The notes under the pieces are model-generated. The model was not told where the DNA came from. It saw nothing but the letters and a program-made list of their open reading frames with translations, and did not search any database. Below are positions 9,079 to 19,109 of a stretch of 64,000 nucleotides of DNA, one piece after another. Made by a program: the position numbers and the translations under genes. Each line of letters begins with the position of its first letter. The first letter of the stretch is position 1. This DNA comes from Pseudomonas viridiflava (lineage in GTDB: Bacteria > Pseudomonadota > Gammaproteobacteria > Pseudomonadales > Pseudomonadaceae): NCBI RefSeq assembly GCF_900580675.1, contig NZ_UTBG01000014.1, forward strand, positions 50,788 to 114,787. Reading direction: 5' to 3'.

Positions 9079-10815
9079 ATGCGCCACGCCGGCAACGAAA
9101 CCCTGGCCGCCCTCACGGCCTATAAAAGTGGCTTCTTCAACATCGGCCTGTTTTCGGCGGTGATCAACTTGCTGATGCTGGCTCCGGCGATTTACATGCT
9201 GCAGGTGTACGACCGGGTATTGGCGTCGGGTAACCAGATGACCCTGTTGATGCTGTCGCTGATGATCCTCGGCCTGTTCGGCCTGATGGGCGCGTTGGAG
9301 TGGGTGCGTAGCCAGGTGGTGATCCGCCTCGGCACGCAGATGGACATGCGCTTGAACCAGCGGGTGTACGACGCTGCGTTCGAAGCGCAACTCAAGGGCG
9401 GCACCCAGGCGGCGGGCCAGGCGCTGCATGACCTGACTACGCTGCGCCAGTTCGCCACCGGCCAGGCATTGTTCGCGTTTTTCGACGCGCCGTGGTTTCC
9501 GGTGTACCTGCTGGTGATCTTTCTGTTCCACCCCTGGCTCGGCATGCTGGCGCTGGGCGGGGCGCTGATGCTGATCGCACTGGCGTGGATCAACCACCGC
9601 GTCAGCCAGGCACCGATGGCCCTTGCCAGCCAGCTGTCGATCAACGCCAGCCAGCAGGCCACGGCCAACTTGCGTAATGCCGACACCATCGAAGCCATGG
9701 GCATGCTCGCTACCTTGCGCGGGAGGTGGTTCCAGCAGCACCAGGCATTTCTTGCGCAACAGAACCTGGGCAGTGAAAAGACCGCGGCCGTCAGCGCCTG
9801 GTCCAAGGGCGTGCGCCTGGCATTGCAGTCACTGGTGCTGGGCCTCGGCGCATTGCTCGCGGTGCAGGGTGATATCACGCCGGGGATGATGATCGCCGGC
9901 TCGATCCTGATGGGGCGGGTGTTGACCCCCATCGATCAGGTGATCGGCGTATGGAAGCAGTGGGGCTCGGCGCGCCTGGCGTATGAGCGCTTGTCGCAAC
10001 TACTGGAGGCCAACCCGGCGCGACCCGCGCGCATGAGCCTGCCGGTGCCCAAGGGCCAACTCTCCGTCGAGCAAGTCAGCGCCTGCGCGCCCGGCAGCCG
10101 TCGGCCGGCGCTGGCGAGCCTGAGTTTCAACTTGCCGGCGGGTGAAGTCCTCGGGGTGATCGGCCCGTCGGGTTGCGGCAAATCCACCCTGGCGCGCGTG
10201 CTTGTAGGCGCCTGGACCCCACTGGCCGGCAAGGTGCGGCTCGACGGCGCCGACCTCACGCAATGGGACAAACAACAACTCGGCCCGCACATCGGCTACC
10301 TGCCCCAGGACATTCAGTTGTTCGCCGGTAGCATTGCGCAAAACATCGCGCGCTTCGCCGAAGTGGACGCGGACAAAGTCCTGGCAGCAGCGCAGATGGC
10401 CGGTGTGCATGAAATGATTTTGCAACTGCCCCAAGGCTACGACACGCAACTGGGGGAGGGCGGCGCCGGCTTGTCCGGTGGCCAGAAACAGCGCGTGGCC
10501 CTGGCGCGTGCGCTGTACGGCCTGCCCGCATTGATCGTGCTGGATGAGCCCAATGCCAACCTCGATGAAGTCGGCGAACAGGCCCTGCTCCACGCCATTG
10601 CCCAGCTCAAGCAGCTGCGCCGCACCGTGATCCTGATCACCCACAAACCTAATGTGCTGACCCTGACTGACCAGTTGCTGATCCTTAAAGAAGGCCAGCT
10701 GCAGGCATTCGGACCGACAGCGCGCGTGTTGGAGGCGCGGCCGAAGCCGGCAGCGAACAAGCCGGTGTCGAGCATGAGCATGAGTTACCGCCTCGGCGAA
10801 GGAAAACAGGCATGA
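9079..10815 (+). CDS. hasD: type I secretion ABC transporter HasD
   Basis: A 578-residue inner-membrane ABC exporter. An N-terminal membrane domain with about six helices begins soon after residue 15 ([18 protein letters not shown]), and the nucleotide-binding domain follows from about residue 330. Walker [10 protein letters not shown], signature LSGGQKQR and Walker [11 protein letters not shown] are intact. There is no N-terminal peptidase domain, as in exporters of HasA and proteases. The frame is open 48 codons upstream, but that part is not conserved. hasE overlaps its stop (ATGA). Confidence 0.92.
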   Translation: MRHAGNETLAALTAYKSGFFNIGLFSAVINLLMLAPAIYMLQVYDRVLASGNQMTLLMLSLMILGLFGLMGALEWVRSQVVIRLGTQMDMRLNQRVYDAAFEAQLKGGTQAAGQALHDLTTLRQFATGQALFAFFDAPWFPVYLLVIFLFHPWLGMLALGGALMLIALAWINHRVSQAPMALASQLSINASQQATANLRNADTIEAMGMLATLRGRWFQQHQAFLAQQNLGSEKTAAVSAWSKGVRLALQSLVLGLGALLAVQGDITPGMMIAGSILMGRVLTPIDQVIGVWKQWGSARLAYERLSQLLEANPARPARMSLPVPKGQLSVEQVSACAPGSRRPALASLSFNLPAGEVLGVIGPSGCGKSTLARVLVGAWTPLAGKVRLDGADLTQWDKQQLGPHIGYLPQDIQLFAGSIAQNIARFAEVDADKVLAAAQMAGVHEMILQLPQGYDTQLGEGGAGLSGGQKQRVALARALYGLPALIVLDEPNANLDEVGEQALLHAIAQLKQLRRTVILITHKPNVLTLTDQLLILKEGQLQAFGPTARVLEARPKPAANKPVSSMSMSYRLGEGKQA

Positions 10816-12137
10816 GCGTGACTAAACCGGTATTGGTCAGCGACCAACCGAACAATGTGCTGGCCCTGGACGATAAAAAGTACTCGCGCCTGGGTTGGCT
10901 GTTGGTGCTTGCAGGCTTTGCCGGCTTCCTTGGCTGGGCGGCCTTGGCGCCGCTGGACAAAGGCGTGGCCGTGTCGGGCAAGGTCATGGTGTCGGGCCAT
11001 CGCAAAACCGTGCAGCACCCCGCCGGCGGCATTGTCGAGCGTATAGACGTGCGCGACGGTGACGTGGTCAGCGCCGGCCAGGTGTTGCTGCGTTTGAAGG
11101 AAACCCCATTGCGCGGCCAGATGCAGTCACTGCGCAGCCAGTACCTGGCGTCCCTGGCCAGCGAAGCGCGCTTGAGTGCCGAAAGTGAAGGCCTGCCAGC
11201 GATCAGCTTCGGGCCCGAATTGCTCAACGATCCAGAGGCGGCGGGTACCCTGAGCCTGCAACAGCAGTTGTTCACCAGCCGCGCGCAGGCCCTGGCCACC
11301 GAGCAACAAGGCCTGCGCGAAACCATCGCCGGGGCCGAGGCGCAATTGCGCGGCACGCGGGATTCGCAGGCGAGTAAAGTCCAGCAGCGCGCGGCATTGA
11401 ACGAGCAGCTGCAGGGCCTGCGCGAGCTGGCGCGCGATGGCTACATCCCGCGCAATCGCTTGCTCGACACCGAGGGCCTGTATGCCCAGATCGACGGTGC
11501 CATCGCCGAGGACTATGGGCGAATCGGCCAATTGCAGCGCCAAGTCATGGAGCTGCGCCTGCGCATCCGCCAGCTCGGCGAGGACTTCCAGAAAGACCTG
11601 CGCGGCCAGCTGGCAGAGACGCGCACCCGTAGCGATGACCTGCGCAATCGCCTCGCCTCGGCCGAGTTCGAACTGGCCAACAGCCTGGTACGCGCCCCGG
11701 CTTCCGGCGTGGTGGTCGGGCTCGATGTGTACACCGAAGGCGGCGTGATCAAGCCCGGCCAGGCGCTGATGGACATCGTGCCGCAGGGCGAACCGCTGCT
11801 GGTGGAAGCGCGCATGCCGGTGCAGATGGTCGACAAAGTGCACCCGGGCTTGCCGGTGGAGTTGCTGTTTTCGGCCTTCAACCAGGCCACCACACCCCGT
11901 ATAGCCGGGGTGGTGACCCTGGTGTCGGCGGATCGCCAGGTCGATGAGCGCACTGATGAGCCGTATTACATCTTGCGTGCCCAAGTCAGCGCGGCCGGTA
12001 TGCAGCAATTGGATGGCGCGCAGGTCCGCCCGGGCATGCCGGTCGAAATCTTCGTCAAGACCGGCGAGCGCTCAATGCTCAACTACCTGTTCAAACCCCT
12101 GCTTGATCGCACCCACATGGCCCTGGTGGAAGAATGA
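10812..12137 (+). CDS. hasE: type I secretion membrane fusion protein HasE
   Basis: A 441-residue HlyD/PrtE-type adaptor. A short cytoplasmic start precedes one membrane helix at about residues 28-48 ([21 protein letters not shown]). Then come a lipoyl-like half ([20 protein letters not shown]), a long coiled-coil hairpin (about residues 90-290), the second lipoyl half ([13 protein letters not shown]) and a C-terminal beta-barrel region. It bridges HasD and HasF across the periplasm. The start overlaps hasD by four bases and the stop overlaps hasF by four, so the three exporter genes are translationally coupled. Confidence 0.93.
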   Translation: MSVTKPVLVSDQPNNVLALDDKKYSRLGWLLVLAGFAGFLGWAALAPLDKGVAVSGKVMVSGHRKTVQHPAGGIVERIDVRDGDVVSAGQVLLRLKETPLRGQMQSLRSQYLASLASEARLSAESEGLPAISFGPELLNDPEAAGTLSLQQQLFTSRAQALATEQQGLRETIAGAEAQLRGTRDSQASKVQQRAALNEQLQGLRELARDGYIPRNRLLDTEGLYAQIDGAIAEDYGRIGQLQRQVMELRLRIRQLGEDFQKDLRGQLAETRTRSDDLRNRLASAEFELANSLVRAPASGVVVGLDVYTEGGVIKPGQALMDIVPQGEPLLVEARMPVQMVDKVHPGLPVELLFSAFNQATTPRIAGVVTLVSADRQVDERTDEPYYILRAQVSAAGMQQLDGAQVRPGMPVEIFVKTGERSMLNYLFKPLLDRTHMALVEE

Positions 12138-13462
12138 AGGCGTTGTTGTTCATCCTGTGTCTGAGCTGTGCACCGGCGGCGCACGCCCTGGGCTTGTTGG
12201 ACGCCTACGACTTGGCCCTGCGCAACGATCCGACGTTTCAGGCAGCCATCCAGGAACGTGAAGCTGGCGAAGAGAACCGTGTGATCGGCCGCGCCGGGCT
12301 GCTGCCGAACCTGTCATGGAGCTACAACAACTCACGTAATGAGTCCGAAGTGACCCAAAGCACTGCTGTCGGCAATGTCACCAGCGACCGCGATTACCGC
12401 AGTTACGCCTCGACCCTGACCTTGCAGCAACCGCTGCTGGATTACGAGGCCTACGCGCGCTTTCGCCAGGGCACTGCCCAGGCGCTGATGGCTGACGAGC
12501 GTTTTCGCGGCAAGAGCCAGGAACTCGCCGTGCGTGTGCTCAGCGCCTACAGCCAGGCGCTGCTGGCGCAGGAGCGGATCGAGCTGAGCCGTGCGCAGAA
12601 GCGCGCGTATGCCGAACGCCTGCAACTCAATGATCGCCTGCTCAAGGGCGGCGAAGGTACGCGCACCGACGTGCTGGAAACCCAGGCACGCCTGAGCCTG
12701 GCCCAGGCCGAGGAAATTGAATCGCTGGATGCCCAGGACAGTGCCCTGCGCGAGTTGGAAGCCATCGTCGGCCAGCCGTTGCAGATCGAAGAACTGGCGC
12801 CGCTGACCCGCCAATTCGAGATCCCGCCGTTGGAGCCGCACCGCTTCGAGACCTGGCGCGAATTGGCCATGGCCAACAACCCGGAGCTGAAGTCCCAGCA
12901 CCACGCGTTGGACGTCGCCGCGTATGAAGTGAAGCGCAAGCGCGCCGGGCATTTGCCCAAGGTCAGCCTGTACGCCAGCAGCCGCCAGACCAGCTCCGAC
13001 TCCGAAAGCAGCTACAACCAGAAGTACGACACCAACAGCGTTGGTATCCAGGTCAGCCTGCCGCTGTTTGCCGGTGGCTCGGTGTCGGCCTCTACCCGCC
13101 AGGCGGCGAACCAGCTGTCCCAGGCTCACTATGAGTTGGACGCACAAACCTCGGCCACGCTGGTGGAGCTGCGCAAGCAATTCAACCTCAACACCAGTGG
13201 CGCGGCGAAAGTGCGCGCTTACGAGATGGCCGTCAGCTCAGCCACCGCGCTGGTGACCGCGACCAAAAAGAGTGTCAGTGGTGGCGAGCGGGTCAACCTT
13301 GACGTACTCGATGCCGAGCAACAACTCTTCACCGCCCGCCGCGATCTGGCGAATGCGCGCCATGCGTATTTGCTGGCGCGGATTCAACTGAAGTATTACG
13401 CGGGGTTGCTGAGCGAGCAGGACTTGCGGGCGTTGGCAGGGTATTTCCAGCCGTCGGCATGA
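12134..13462 (+). CDS. hasF: TolC-family outer-membrane channel HasF
   Basis: A 442-residue TolC-like protein with a signal peptide (ALLFILCLSCAPAAHA) and two OEP repeats: ALRNDPTFQAAIQEREAGEENRV begins the first and AMANNPELKSQ the second. It forms the outer-membrane and periplasmic tunnel of the HasA exporter. It is the last gene of the has operon, and a hairpin terminator follows within 10 bases. In Serratia the equivalent role is filled by a separately encoded TolC-like protein, so a complete hasDEF set makes this locus self-sufficient. Confidence 0.92.
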   Translation: MKALLFILCLSCAPAAHALGLLDAYDLALRNDPTFQAAIQEREAGEENRVIGRAGLLPNLSWSYNNSRNESEVTQSTAVGNVTSDRDYRSYASTLTLQQPLLDYEAYARFRQGTAQALMADERFRGKSQELAVRVLSAYSQALLAQERIELSRAQKRAYAERLQLNDRLLKGGEGTRTDVLETQARLSLAQAEEIESLDAQDSALRELEAIVGQPLQIEELAPLTRQFEIPPLEPHRFETWRELAMANNPELKSQHHALDVAAYEVKRKRAGHLPKVSLYASSRQTSSDSESSYNQKYDTNSVGIQVSLPLFAGGSVSASTRQAANQLSQAHYELDAQTSATLVELRKQFNLNTSGAAKVRAYEMAVSSATALVTATKKSVSGGERVNLDVLDAEQQLFTARRDLANARHAYLLARIQLKYYAGLLSEQDLRALAGYFQPSA

Positions 13463-13470
13463 GTGGTTAC

Positions 13471-13490
13471 AACCCGGCATTCGCCGGGTT
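13471..13490 (+). terminator. has operon terminator hairpin
   Basis: Perfect arms AACCCGGC and GCCGGGTT around ATTC, eight bases after the hasF stop, followed by a moderately T-rich GTTCGTCGTT. It is likely the end of the has operon transcript. Confidence 0.7.
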
Positions 13491-13599
13491 GTTCGTCGTT
13501 ACTAATCTGTGAAACAGCTTCTGGATGTCGGAGCCGGTTGTCGGGCTGCACGCGGGAAAAGTGTAACTTGGCGGAAAACAACCTAACGGATGGGTTACG

Positions 13600-14028
13600 A
13601 TGAAAGTAGGTGCTTACAAGGGATATGTGATCTCGGTGTTTCTCAGGGATGAGCATTGCCCGCCCCACGTGCATGTCAGGGGCAAGGAATGGGACGCGCG
13701 TTTTCGTTTCAGTTTTCTGGATGGGGAAGTCGAGTTGTGGGATGTAGACCCCGAACGGAGTCGGCCGCCCACCAGGCTCCTCAAGGAAATACGCGAGGCA
13801 ATAATGCAGCGCCACTACTTGGCGCGGGCACGCAGGATCTGGTGGGAAAAACTGCAAACGGTTTGCCTGGAGAATCACTCCTGGGATTGGGACGCTGGTG
13901 AATTGGTTGCAGGGTTGGTCATTCGACGTGGTGTCTATGTCATCGCCAACGCCAGACACGACGTCGTTGAGCAACGGACAATTTTGAATCTGATAAGAGC
14001 GCCGGATTGCGTGGGGATTAATTTATGA
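13600..14028 (+). CDS. DUF4160 domain protein
   Basis: A 142-residue cytoplasmic protein. The N-terminal ~65 residues match the DUF4160 pattern (GYVISVFLRDEHCPPHVHVR, then a strand run ending VELWDVDPER), with His residues that could bind metal or nucleic acid. The C-terminal half (RRIWWEKLQTVCLENHSWDWDAG) is longer than the usual compact family member. It overlaps the next gene, a DUF2442 protein, by four bases (ATGA). DUF4160/DUF2442 pairs recur in bacteria and have been discussed as toxin-antitoxin-like. Which partner would be toxic cannot be told from the sequence. Confidence 0.75.
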   Translation: MKVGAYKGYVISVFLRDEHCPPHVHVRGKEWDARFRFSFLDGEVELWDVDPERSRPPTRLLKEIREAIMQRHYLARARRIWWEKLQTVCLENHSWDWDAGELVAGLVIRRGVYVIANARHDVVEQRTILNLIRAPDCVGINL

Positions 14029-14492
14029 AAGTCATAAAAGCCAAAGCAGTGCCCTATATATCGCTGACTGAGGCTGATGTTGACAAGGCAATTGCCCGAG
14101 GGCGTAAGTTAAAGCGTCTGTACGCCAACGCCAGCGACGTGCGTTATGAAAATGACAGCATTTCCATTGGCTTCAGCGACGGCAGCCGCGTCGTGCTGCC
14201 AGTGGCGGGTCTGCCGGAGTTCGCGGGGTTTTCCTTGCAAGACTTTGAGCAACTGAAAGTCGGCTTTGGCGGCAAGGCACTGTGCTGTGAAGCCCGCGAC
14301 CTGGATGTTTCCATCACCGGCCTGATAGCCACAAGCCAACCCCTGATGGACCTGGCCACGAGCCTTGTAGCGTCGCGCAACGGTCGCAAAAGCAGCGCCG
14401 CCAAAACCGCTGCCGCCCGAGCCAATGGCAAGAAGGGCGGGCGGCCACGCAAGAAGGAGCCTGAGGACGCCGAATTACCGCCGGGTCAATAA
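14025..14492 (+). CDS. DUF2442 domain protein with basic C-terminal tail
   Basis: A 155-residue protein. Residues ~15-95 hold the DUF2442 fold ([20 protein letters not shown]), often the partner of DUF4160. The tail from about residue 115 is very rich in Lys, Arg and Ala ([19 protein letters not shown], then [10 protein letters not shown]), like a nucleic-acid-binding extension. This would fit an antitoxin or DNA-binding partner, but that is inference. It starts inside the stop of the DUF4160 gene, and its 3' end overlaps the end of trmA on the other strand by 18 bases. Confidence 0.72.
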   Translation: MKVIKAKAVPYISLTEADVDKAIARGRKLKRLYANASDVRYENDSISIGFSDGSRVVLPVAGLPEFAGFSLQDFEQLKVGFGGKALCCEARDLDVSITGLIATSQPLMDLATSLVASRNGRKSSAAKTAAARANGKKGGRPRKKEPEDAELPPGQ

Positions 14493-15554
14493 CACCCCGG
14501 ACTCCATATGGTGCGTCCACGGGAACTGGTCAAACATCGCACACTGGGTGATGCGGTGCGTGTCATGCAGTTGCGCGATGTTCGCGGCCAGGGTTTCCGG
14601 GTTGCAGGAGATGTACAGGATATTGTCGAAGCGCCGGGTCAGTTCGCAGGTGTCCGGGTCCATGCCCGCGCGGGGCGGGTCGACGAACACGCTACCGAAT
14701 TCGTAGCTTTTCAGGTCGATGCCGTGCAGGCGACGGAACGGGCGCACTTCGTTGAGTGCTTCGGTGAGTTCTTCGGCAGACAAACGCACCAGCGTGACGT
14801 TATCCACCGCGTTTTCATCGAGGTTGCTCAGGGCCGCGTTCACCGAGGTTTTGCTGATCTCGGTCGCCAGCACTTTACGCACGCGCGTCGCCAGGGGCAG
14901 GGTGAAGTTGCCGTTGCCGCAATACAGCTCGAGCAGATCATCCGGGCGATCGCCCAACGCTTCATAGGCCCAGTTGAGCATCTTCTGGTTCACCGTGCCG
15001 TTGGGCTGGGTGAACGCGCCTTCGGGCTGGCGATAGCTGAAGGTGCGGCCGCCGACTTCGAGTTTTTCCACCACGTAATCGTGGCCGATCACATCGCGCT
15101 TGCCCTTGGAGCGGCCGATGATGCTCACGTTCAAGTCCGCCGCCAGCTGGTTCGCGGCGGTGTGCCAATGCTCATCCAGCGGGCGGTGATAGCACAGGGT
15201 GATCATCGCGTCGCCGGCCAGAGTAGTCAGGAACTCCACCTGGAACAGCTTGTGGCTCAGGGCAGCGCTGGCTTGCCAGGCGGCCTTGAGTTGCGGCATC
15301 AACTGGTTGATGCGCAGGCTGGCGATGGGGAACTCTTCGATCAGGATCGGCGTGCGCTTGTCGTCCTGGGAAAACATCGCGTAGTGGCGCTCACCGCCTT
15401 CGCGCCACAGGCGGAACTCCGCCCTCAGGCGGAAGTTCTGCAGCGGCGAATCAAAGACCTGTGGCTCGGGTGCGTCGAACGGTGCCAGCAGGTCACGCAA
15501 GCGCGTGACCTTGTCTTGCAGTTGAGCGGTGTAGCGTGCGGCGTCAAAAGTCAT
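14475..15554 (-). CDS. trmA: tRNA (uracil-54-C5)-methyltransferase TrmA
   Basis: A 359-residue SAM-dependent enzyme that makes ribothymidine at U54 of tRNAs and also modifies tmRNA. The SAM-binding motif [16 protein letters not shown] is at about residue 210, [10 protein letters not shown] follows, and the catalytic Cys is in YISCNPETL near the C-terminus. It lacks the TRAM domain and the iron-sulfur Cys set of RlmD/RlmC-type relatives, as expected for TrmA. It overlaps the upstream permease stop by four bases, and so probably shares its transcript. Confidence 0.95.
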   Translation of the reverse strand: MTFDAARYTAQLQDKVTRLRDLLAPFDAPEPQVFDSPLQNFRLRAEFRLWREGGERHYAMFSQDDKRTPILIEEFPIASLRINQLMPQLKAAWQASAALSHKLFQVEFLTTLAGDAMITLCYHRPLDEHWHTAANQLAADLNVSIIGRSKGKRDVIGHDYVVEKLEVGGRTFSYRQPEGAFTQPNGTVNQKMLNWAYEALGDRPDDLLELYCGNGNFTLPLATRVRKVLATEISKTSVNAALSNLDENAVDNVTLVRLSAEELTEALNEVRPFRRLHGIDLKSYEFGSVFVDPPRAGMDPDTCELTRRFDNILYISCNPETLAANIAQLHDTHRITQCAMFDQFPWTHHMESGVLLTRR

Positions 15555-16846
15555 GCGTTGAACCAGCCCAGCTTGATCACGAACAGAATCGACAGGATCA
15601 CCAGTGCCGGGTTCAGCTCACGGTAGCGGCCCGAAAGCAGCTTGATGGCGGTCCAGGCGATGAAACCGAAGGCGATGCCGTTGGCGATGGAGTAAGTGAA
15701 AGGCATCGCCAGGGCGGTGATCACCACCGGCGCTGCAACAGTGATGTCATCCCAGTCGATTTCGGCCAGGCCGGAGGTCATCAGCACGGCCACGAACAGC
15801 AGCGCCGGCGCGGTGGCGAAGGCGGGAACGCTGGCGGCCAGTGGCGAGAAGAACAGCGCCAGCAGGAACAGGATCGCGACCACGACGGCGGTCAAACCGG
15901 TACGGCCACCGGCACTCACGCCCGCAGCGGATTCGATGTAGCTGGTGGTGGTCGAAGTGCCCAGCAGCGAACCGGCCATCGCGGCGGTACTGTCGGCGAT
16001 CAGCGCACGGCCCATTTTCGGCATGTGGCCGTCCTTGCCCATCAGGCCGGCACGCTTGGCCACGCCGATCAGGGTGCCGGAGTTGTCGAACAGGTCCACG
16101 AACAGGAACGCGAAGATCACGCTGACCAGGCCGATATCCAGCGCGCCTTTGATATCCAGTTGCAGGAACGTCGGGGCCAGGGACGGCGGCATCGAGGTCA
16201 CGCCGCCGAACGGGGTGAAGCCCATGACGATCGACACGATGGTCACCGCCAGAATGCCGATCAGCACCGCGCCGCGCACGGCCAGGGCTTCCAGCGCAAC
16301 GATCAGCACGAAACCAAGGGTGGCAAGGATCGGCGCCGGTTGCTTCAGGTCACCCAGGCCAACCATGGTGGCCGGGTTGCTGACCACGATGCCGGCGTTG
16401 TGCAGCGCGATCAGCGCCAGGAAGAGGCCGATACCGGCGGCAATCGCCGAACGCAGGGGCAGGGGGATGCTGTTGATGATCCACTCACGGATACGGAAGA
16501 TCGACAGCAGGAAGAACAACACCGCCGAAATGAATACCGCGCCCAGCGCTACCTGCCAGGTGTGGCCCATGTGCAGCACCACGGTGTAGGTAAAGAAGGC
16601 GTTGAGGCCCATGCCCGGCGCCAGCGCGATCGGGTAGTTGGCGATCAGGCCCATCACGGTCGAGCCGATGGCGGCCGCCAGGCAGGTCGCGACGAATACC
16701 GCGCCCTTGTCCATGCCGGTCTCGCCGAGGATGCTCGGGTTCACGAACAAGATGTAGGCCATCGCCAAAAAGGTGGTGATCCCCGCGAGAATCTCGGTGC
16801 GCACATTGGTGTTGTGTGCCTTGAGTTGAAACAGCTTTTCCAGCAT
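15551..16846 (-). CDS. AzgA-type purine (adenine/hypoxanthine/guanine) permease
   Basis: A 431-residue inner-membrane transporter of the NCS2/AzgA branch, with about 12 membrane segments. Diagnostic segments are [20 protein letters not shown] at the start, [14 protein letters not shown] (substrate-site helix) and [20 protein letters not shown]. The E. coli relatives include PurP and GhxP; substrate choice between adenine and hypoxanthine/guanine cannot be settled here. The ATG follows AGGGAGCCGG. It leads an operon with trmA and has a sigma-54-like sequence upstream. Confidence 0.9.
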   Translation of the reverse strand: MLEKLFQLKAHNTNVRTEILAGITTFLAMAYILFVNPSILGETGMDKGAVFVATCLAAAIGSTVMGLIANYPIALAPGMGLNAFFTYTVVLHMGHTWQVALGAVFISAVLFFLLSIFRIREWIINSIPLPLRSAIAAGIGLFLALIALHNAGIVVSNPATMVGLGDLKQPAPILATLGFVLIVALEALAVRGAVLIGILAVTIVSIVMGFTPFGGVTSMPPSLAPTFLQLDIKGALDIGLVSVIFAFLFVDLFDNSGTLIGVAKRAGLMGKDGHMPKMGRALIADSTAAMAGSLLGTSTTTSYIESAAGVSAGGRTGLTAVVVAILFLLALFFSPLAASVPAFATAPALLFVAVLMTSGLAEIDWDDITVAAPVVITALAMPFTYSIANGIAFGFIAWTAIKLLSGRYRELNPALVILSILFVIKLGWFNA

Positions 16847-16899
16847 GCCGGCTCCCTGTGACGCGAGTGTGCGTCGTTATTTGTTGACCTCTAAGTCAA

Positions 16900-16916
16900 A
16901 GCACAAACTGCGCCAA
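16900..16916 (-). promoter_or_regulatory. possible sigma-54 (-24/-12) promoter of the purine permease
   Basis: On the minus strand the sequence TTGGCGCAGTTTGTGCT matches YTGGCACGRNNNTTGCW at 14 of 17 positions, with the invariant GG and GC exactly 10 bases apart. It lies 54 bases upstream of the permease ATG. Nitrogen control of purine uptake would make sense, but no enhancer site was identified. Confidence 0.4.
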
Positions 16917-17055
16917 GCGCCTGTGGTTTCAGAGAGGATCGGAAAAAGCGGCGCATCATACCAGCAGCCGAGGCCGTGTGGCGCATAGGCTGCGTATTCT
17001 CAAAAGTGGCCTTGAGGCATACTGCGCCGACGTTTAATCCAGGGTCATTGCCAGC

Positions 17056-17502
17056 ATGAAAAAAGCCAACGCGTGGAGTCTAGCTCTGATCCCCTGGATC
17101 GGCCTGTGGCTCGGCGCAGCACCGGCGTGGGGCGCGACTGCACCGGCCTTGAGCGAAGTGCGCGTGTTCAAGGTCGAATCGGCACGCTGCGCTGAAACCA
17201 TCCCGGAGCGCGCGCAAGGCACGCAGATGTGCACGCACCGTGGGCCGACCAAGGTGTCGGTGATGGAAGTCGGCCTGGGTAACAGCCCCATGGGCCGCTT
17301 CGATGGCGCGCAATTGAACGGCACGCGCACCCCGGTGTGCCAGGTCGGCAACGTCAGCGAGGCCTGCAATGGCGCGGGCACCCTGATGGGCTACATCTAT
17401 GTGTTCGACGTGAATGTCCAGGCCCAGGGCTGGTTCGAATACAGCAATACCTCGATCAATGCCCCGCGAAACACCCTGAAAACCCTGCTCAATATCCGCT
17501 GA
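17056..17502 (+). CDS. secreted DUF4879 (YolA-like) protein
   Basis: A 148-residue exported protein. A signal peptide of about 26 residues ends in APAWGA, and the mature part is small with four to five Cys (ARCAETIPE, QMCTHRG, PVCQVGNVSEAC), suggesting disulfides outside the cytoplasm. The pattern resembles the DUF4879/YolA family of small secreted proteins of unknown function; I am fairly, not fully, sure of that name. It stands alone, 97 bases before the molybdenum hydroxylase genes. Confidence 0.7.
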   Translation: MKKANAWSLALIPWIGLWLGAAPAWGATAPALSEVRVFKVESARCAETIPERAQGTQMCTHRGPTKVSVMEVGLGNSPMGRFDGAQLNGTRTPVCQVGNVSEACNGAGTLMGYIYVFDVNVQAQGWFEYSNTSINAPRNTLKTLLNIR

Positions 17503-17598
17503 TCAATCACCTTGAACGCTCGACACCTCGCAAAGTCGTACCCCTGAGACGGCGATTTTCCTGAACGCCGCGGATGTACACCAACCCGTGAGGTGTTT

Positions 17599-18123
17599 AT
17601 GAGCGCGACCCCCAACGGCGCGGCGGCCCAGCCGTTCGTCAGCCACACCATACGCCTGAGCCTGAACGGCCAGGATCGCCAACTGGACGTATTGCCCTGG
17701 ACCACACTGCTCGACCTGTTGCGCGAGCAGCTTGATCTGGTCGGCAGCAAAAAGGGCTGCGACCACGGCCAGTGCGGCGCCTGCACCGTCTTGCGCGATG
17801 GCAAACGGGTCAACGCCTGCCTGACCCTCGCCGTGATGTGCGACGGCGCCGAGTTGACCACCATCGAAGGCCTGGCCGCAGGCGACCAGTTGCACCCGAT
17901 GCAGCAAGCCTTTATCAAGCATGACGCCTTTCAGTGCGGCTACTGCACCCCCGGCCAGATCTGCTCTGCCGTCGGCCTGGCCAACGAAGGCCGCGCCCAC
18001 GACACTGCGCAGATCCAGGAACTGATGAGCGGCAACCTGTGCCGCTGCGGCGCCTACAGCAACATTCGCGACGCCATCGAAGAAGCGCTGCCAGCCTGTC
18101 GTGCGCAGGGAGGTGAGCAATGA
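17599..18123 (+). CDS. molybdenum hydroxylase, [2Fe-2S] subunit (aldehyde oxidase type)
   Basis: A 174-residue electron-transfer subunit. The plant-type [2Fe-2S] cluster ligands are in KKGCDHGQCGACTV and NACLTLA; the second cluster is in CGYCTPGQ and GNLCRCGAY. It passes electrons from the molybdopterin subunit to the FAD subunit. It resembles E. coli PaoA, but the start (SATPNGAAAQPF) lacks the twin-arginine signal that exports PaoA, so this complex is probably cytoplasmic. The ATG chosen follows a GTGAGG site, and the stop overlaps the next ATG (ATGA). Confidence 0.9.
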   Translation: MSATPNGAAAQPFVSHTIRLSLNGQDRQLDVLPWTTLLDLLREQLDLVGSKKGCDHGQCGACTVLRDGKRVNACLTLAVMCDGAELTTIEGLAAGDQLHPMQQAFIKHDAFQCGYCTPGQICSAVGLANEGRAHDTAQIQELMSGNLCRCGAYSNIRDAIEEALPACRAQGGEQ

Positions 18124-19109
18124 ATCCCTTCCATTACAGCAAGCCGGCGGACGTACACGAGGCCGTGCACCTGAGCAGCGCCGCGTCGCGCTTCATCGCC
18201 GGTGGCACCAACCTGCTGGACTTGATGAAAGAAAACATCAGCCGCCCCGAGCACCTGATCGACATCACCGGGTTGCCGTTGAATGAAGTTGAAGAAACCG
18301 CCGAGGGCGGCCTGCGCATCGGTGCTCTGGTGAGCAATGCCGACCTGGCCTGGCATCCGTTGATCGAACAGCGCTACCCATTGCTGTCCCAGGCCATTCT
18401 CGCCGGGGCCTCACCGCAGTTGCGCAATATGGCCAGCACCGGCGGCAACTTGCTGCAGCGCACCCGTTGCTACTACTTCTATGATTCCACCGTGCCCTGC
18501 AACAAGCGTGAGCCCGGCAGCGGTTGCCCGGCGCGCACCGGGTTGAATCGCATCCATGCGATCCTCGGCGCCAGCGAGCAATGCGTGGCCACCCACCCTT
18601 CGGACATGTGCGTGGCCCTGGCAGCGCTGGAGGCGCGGGTGCATGTGGAAGGGCGTGGCGGCGCGCGAATCATCGAGTTTGCCGACTTCCACCGTTTGCC
18701 CGGCGATGCGCCGCAGCGTGACAACCAATTGGCCGACGATGAGCTGATCACCGCCATCGAACTGCCCGCCGACCACCTCGCGCGCCACAGCCACTATCTG
18801 AAAATCCGCGACCGCGCGTCGTATGCATTTGCCTTGGTGTCCGTCGCAGCCGCCCTTGAATTGGACGGTGACCAGATCATCGACGCGCGCCTGGCCCTCG
18901 GCGGCGTGGCGCACAAACCCTGGCGCGACCGCGCCGTGGAAGCCGCGTTGGTCGGCCAGTCGGTCAGCCGCGAAACCTTCAGCAATGCCGCCGACGCCCT
19001 GCTGCAGGATGCCGAGCCGCTGGAACACAACGGCTTCAAGATCAAGCTGGCGCGCCGCGCAATTATCCGCGCCCTGAGCGACGCCGCTGTCGCAGGAGAA
19101 CGCCCATGA
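18120..19109 (+). CDS. molybdenum hydroxylase, FAD-binding subunit with extra iron-sulfur site
   Basis: A 329-residue FAD subunit. The FAD-binding motif FIAGGTNLLDLMK (about residue 24) and LRNMASTGGNLLQRTRC are present. The loop with Cys in RTRCYYF, TVPCNKRE and GSGCPA, plus SEQCVATHP, matches the [4Fe-4S]-binding insertion known in E. coli PaoB and not found in ordinary xanthine dehydrogenases. This points to the PaoABC branch (aldehyde oxidoreductase). It is translationally coupled on both sides by ATGA overlaps. Confidence 0.9.
   Translation: MNPFHYSKPADVHEAVHLSSAASRFIAGGTNLLDLMKENISRPEHLIDITGLPLNEVEETAEGGLRIGALVSNADLAWHPLIEQRYPLLSQAILAGASPQLRNMASTGGNLLQRTRCYYFYDSTVPCNKREPGSGCPARTGLNRIHAILGASEQCVATHPSDMCVALAALEARVHVEGRGGARIIEFADFHRLPGDAPQRDNQLADDELITAIELPADHLARHSHYLKIRDRASYAFALVSVAAALELDGDQIIDARLALGGVAHKPWRDRAVEAALVGQSVSRETFSNAADALLQDAEPLEHNGFKIKLARRAIIRALSDAAVAGERP

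Noticed and set aside
15536..16861. 441-codon plus-strand frame opposite the purine permease
   Set aside because: Repetitive Arg/Gly/His/Gln composition, an exact shadow of the permease.
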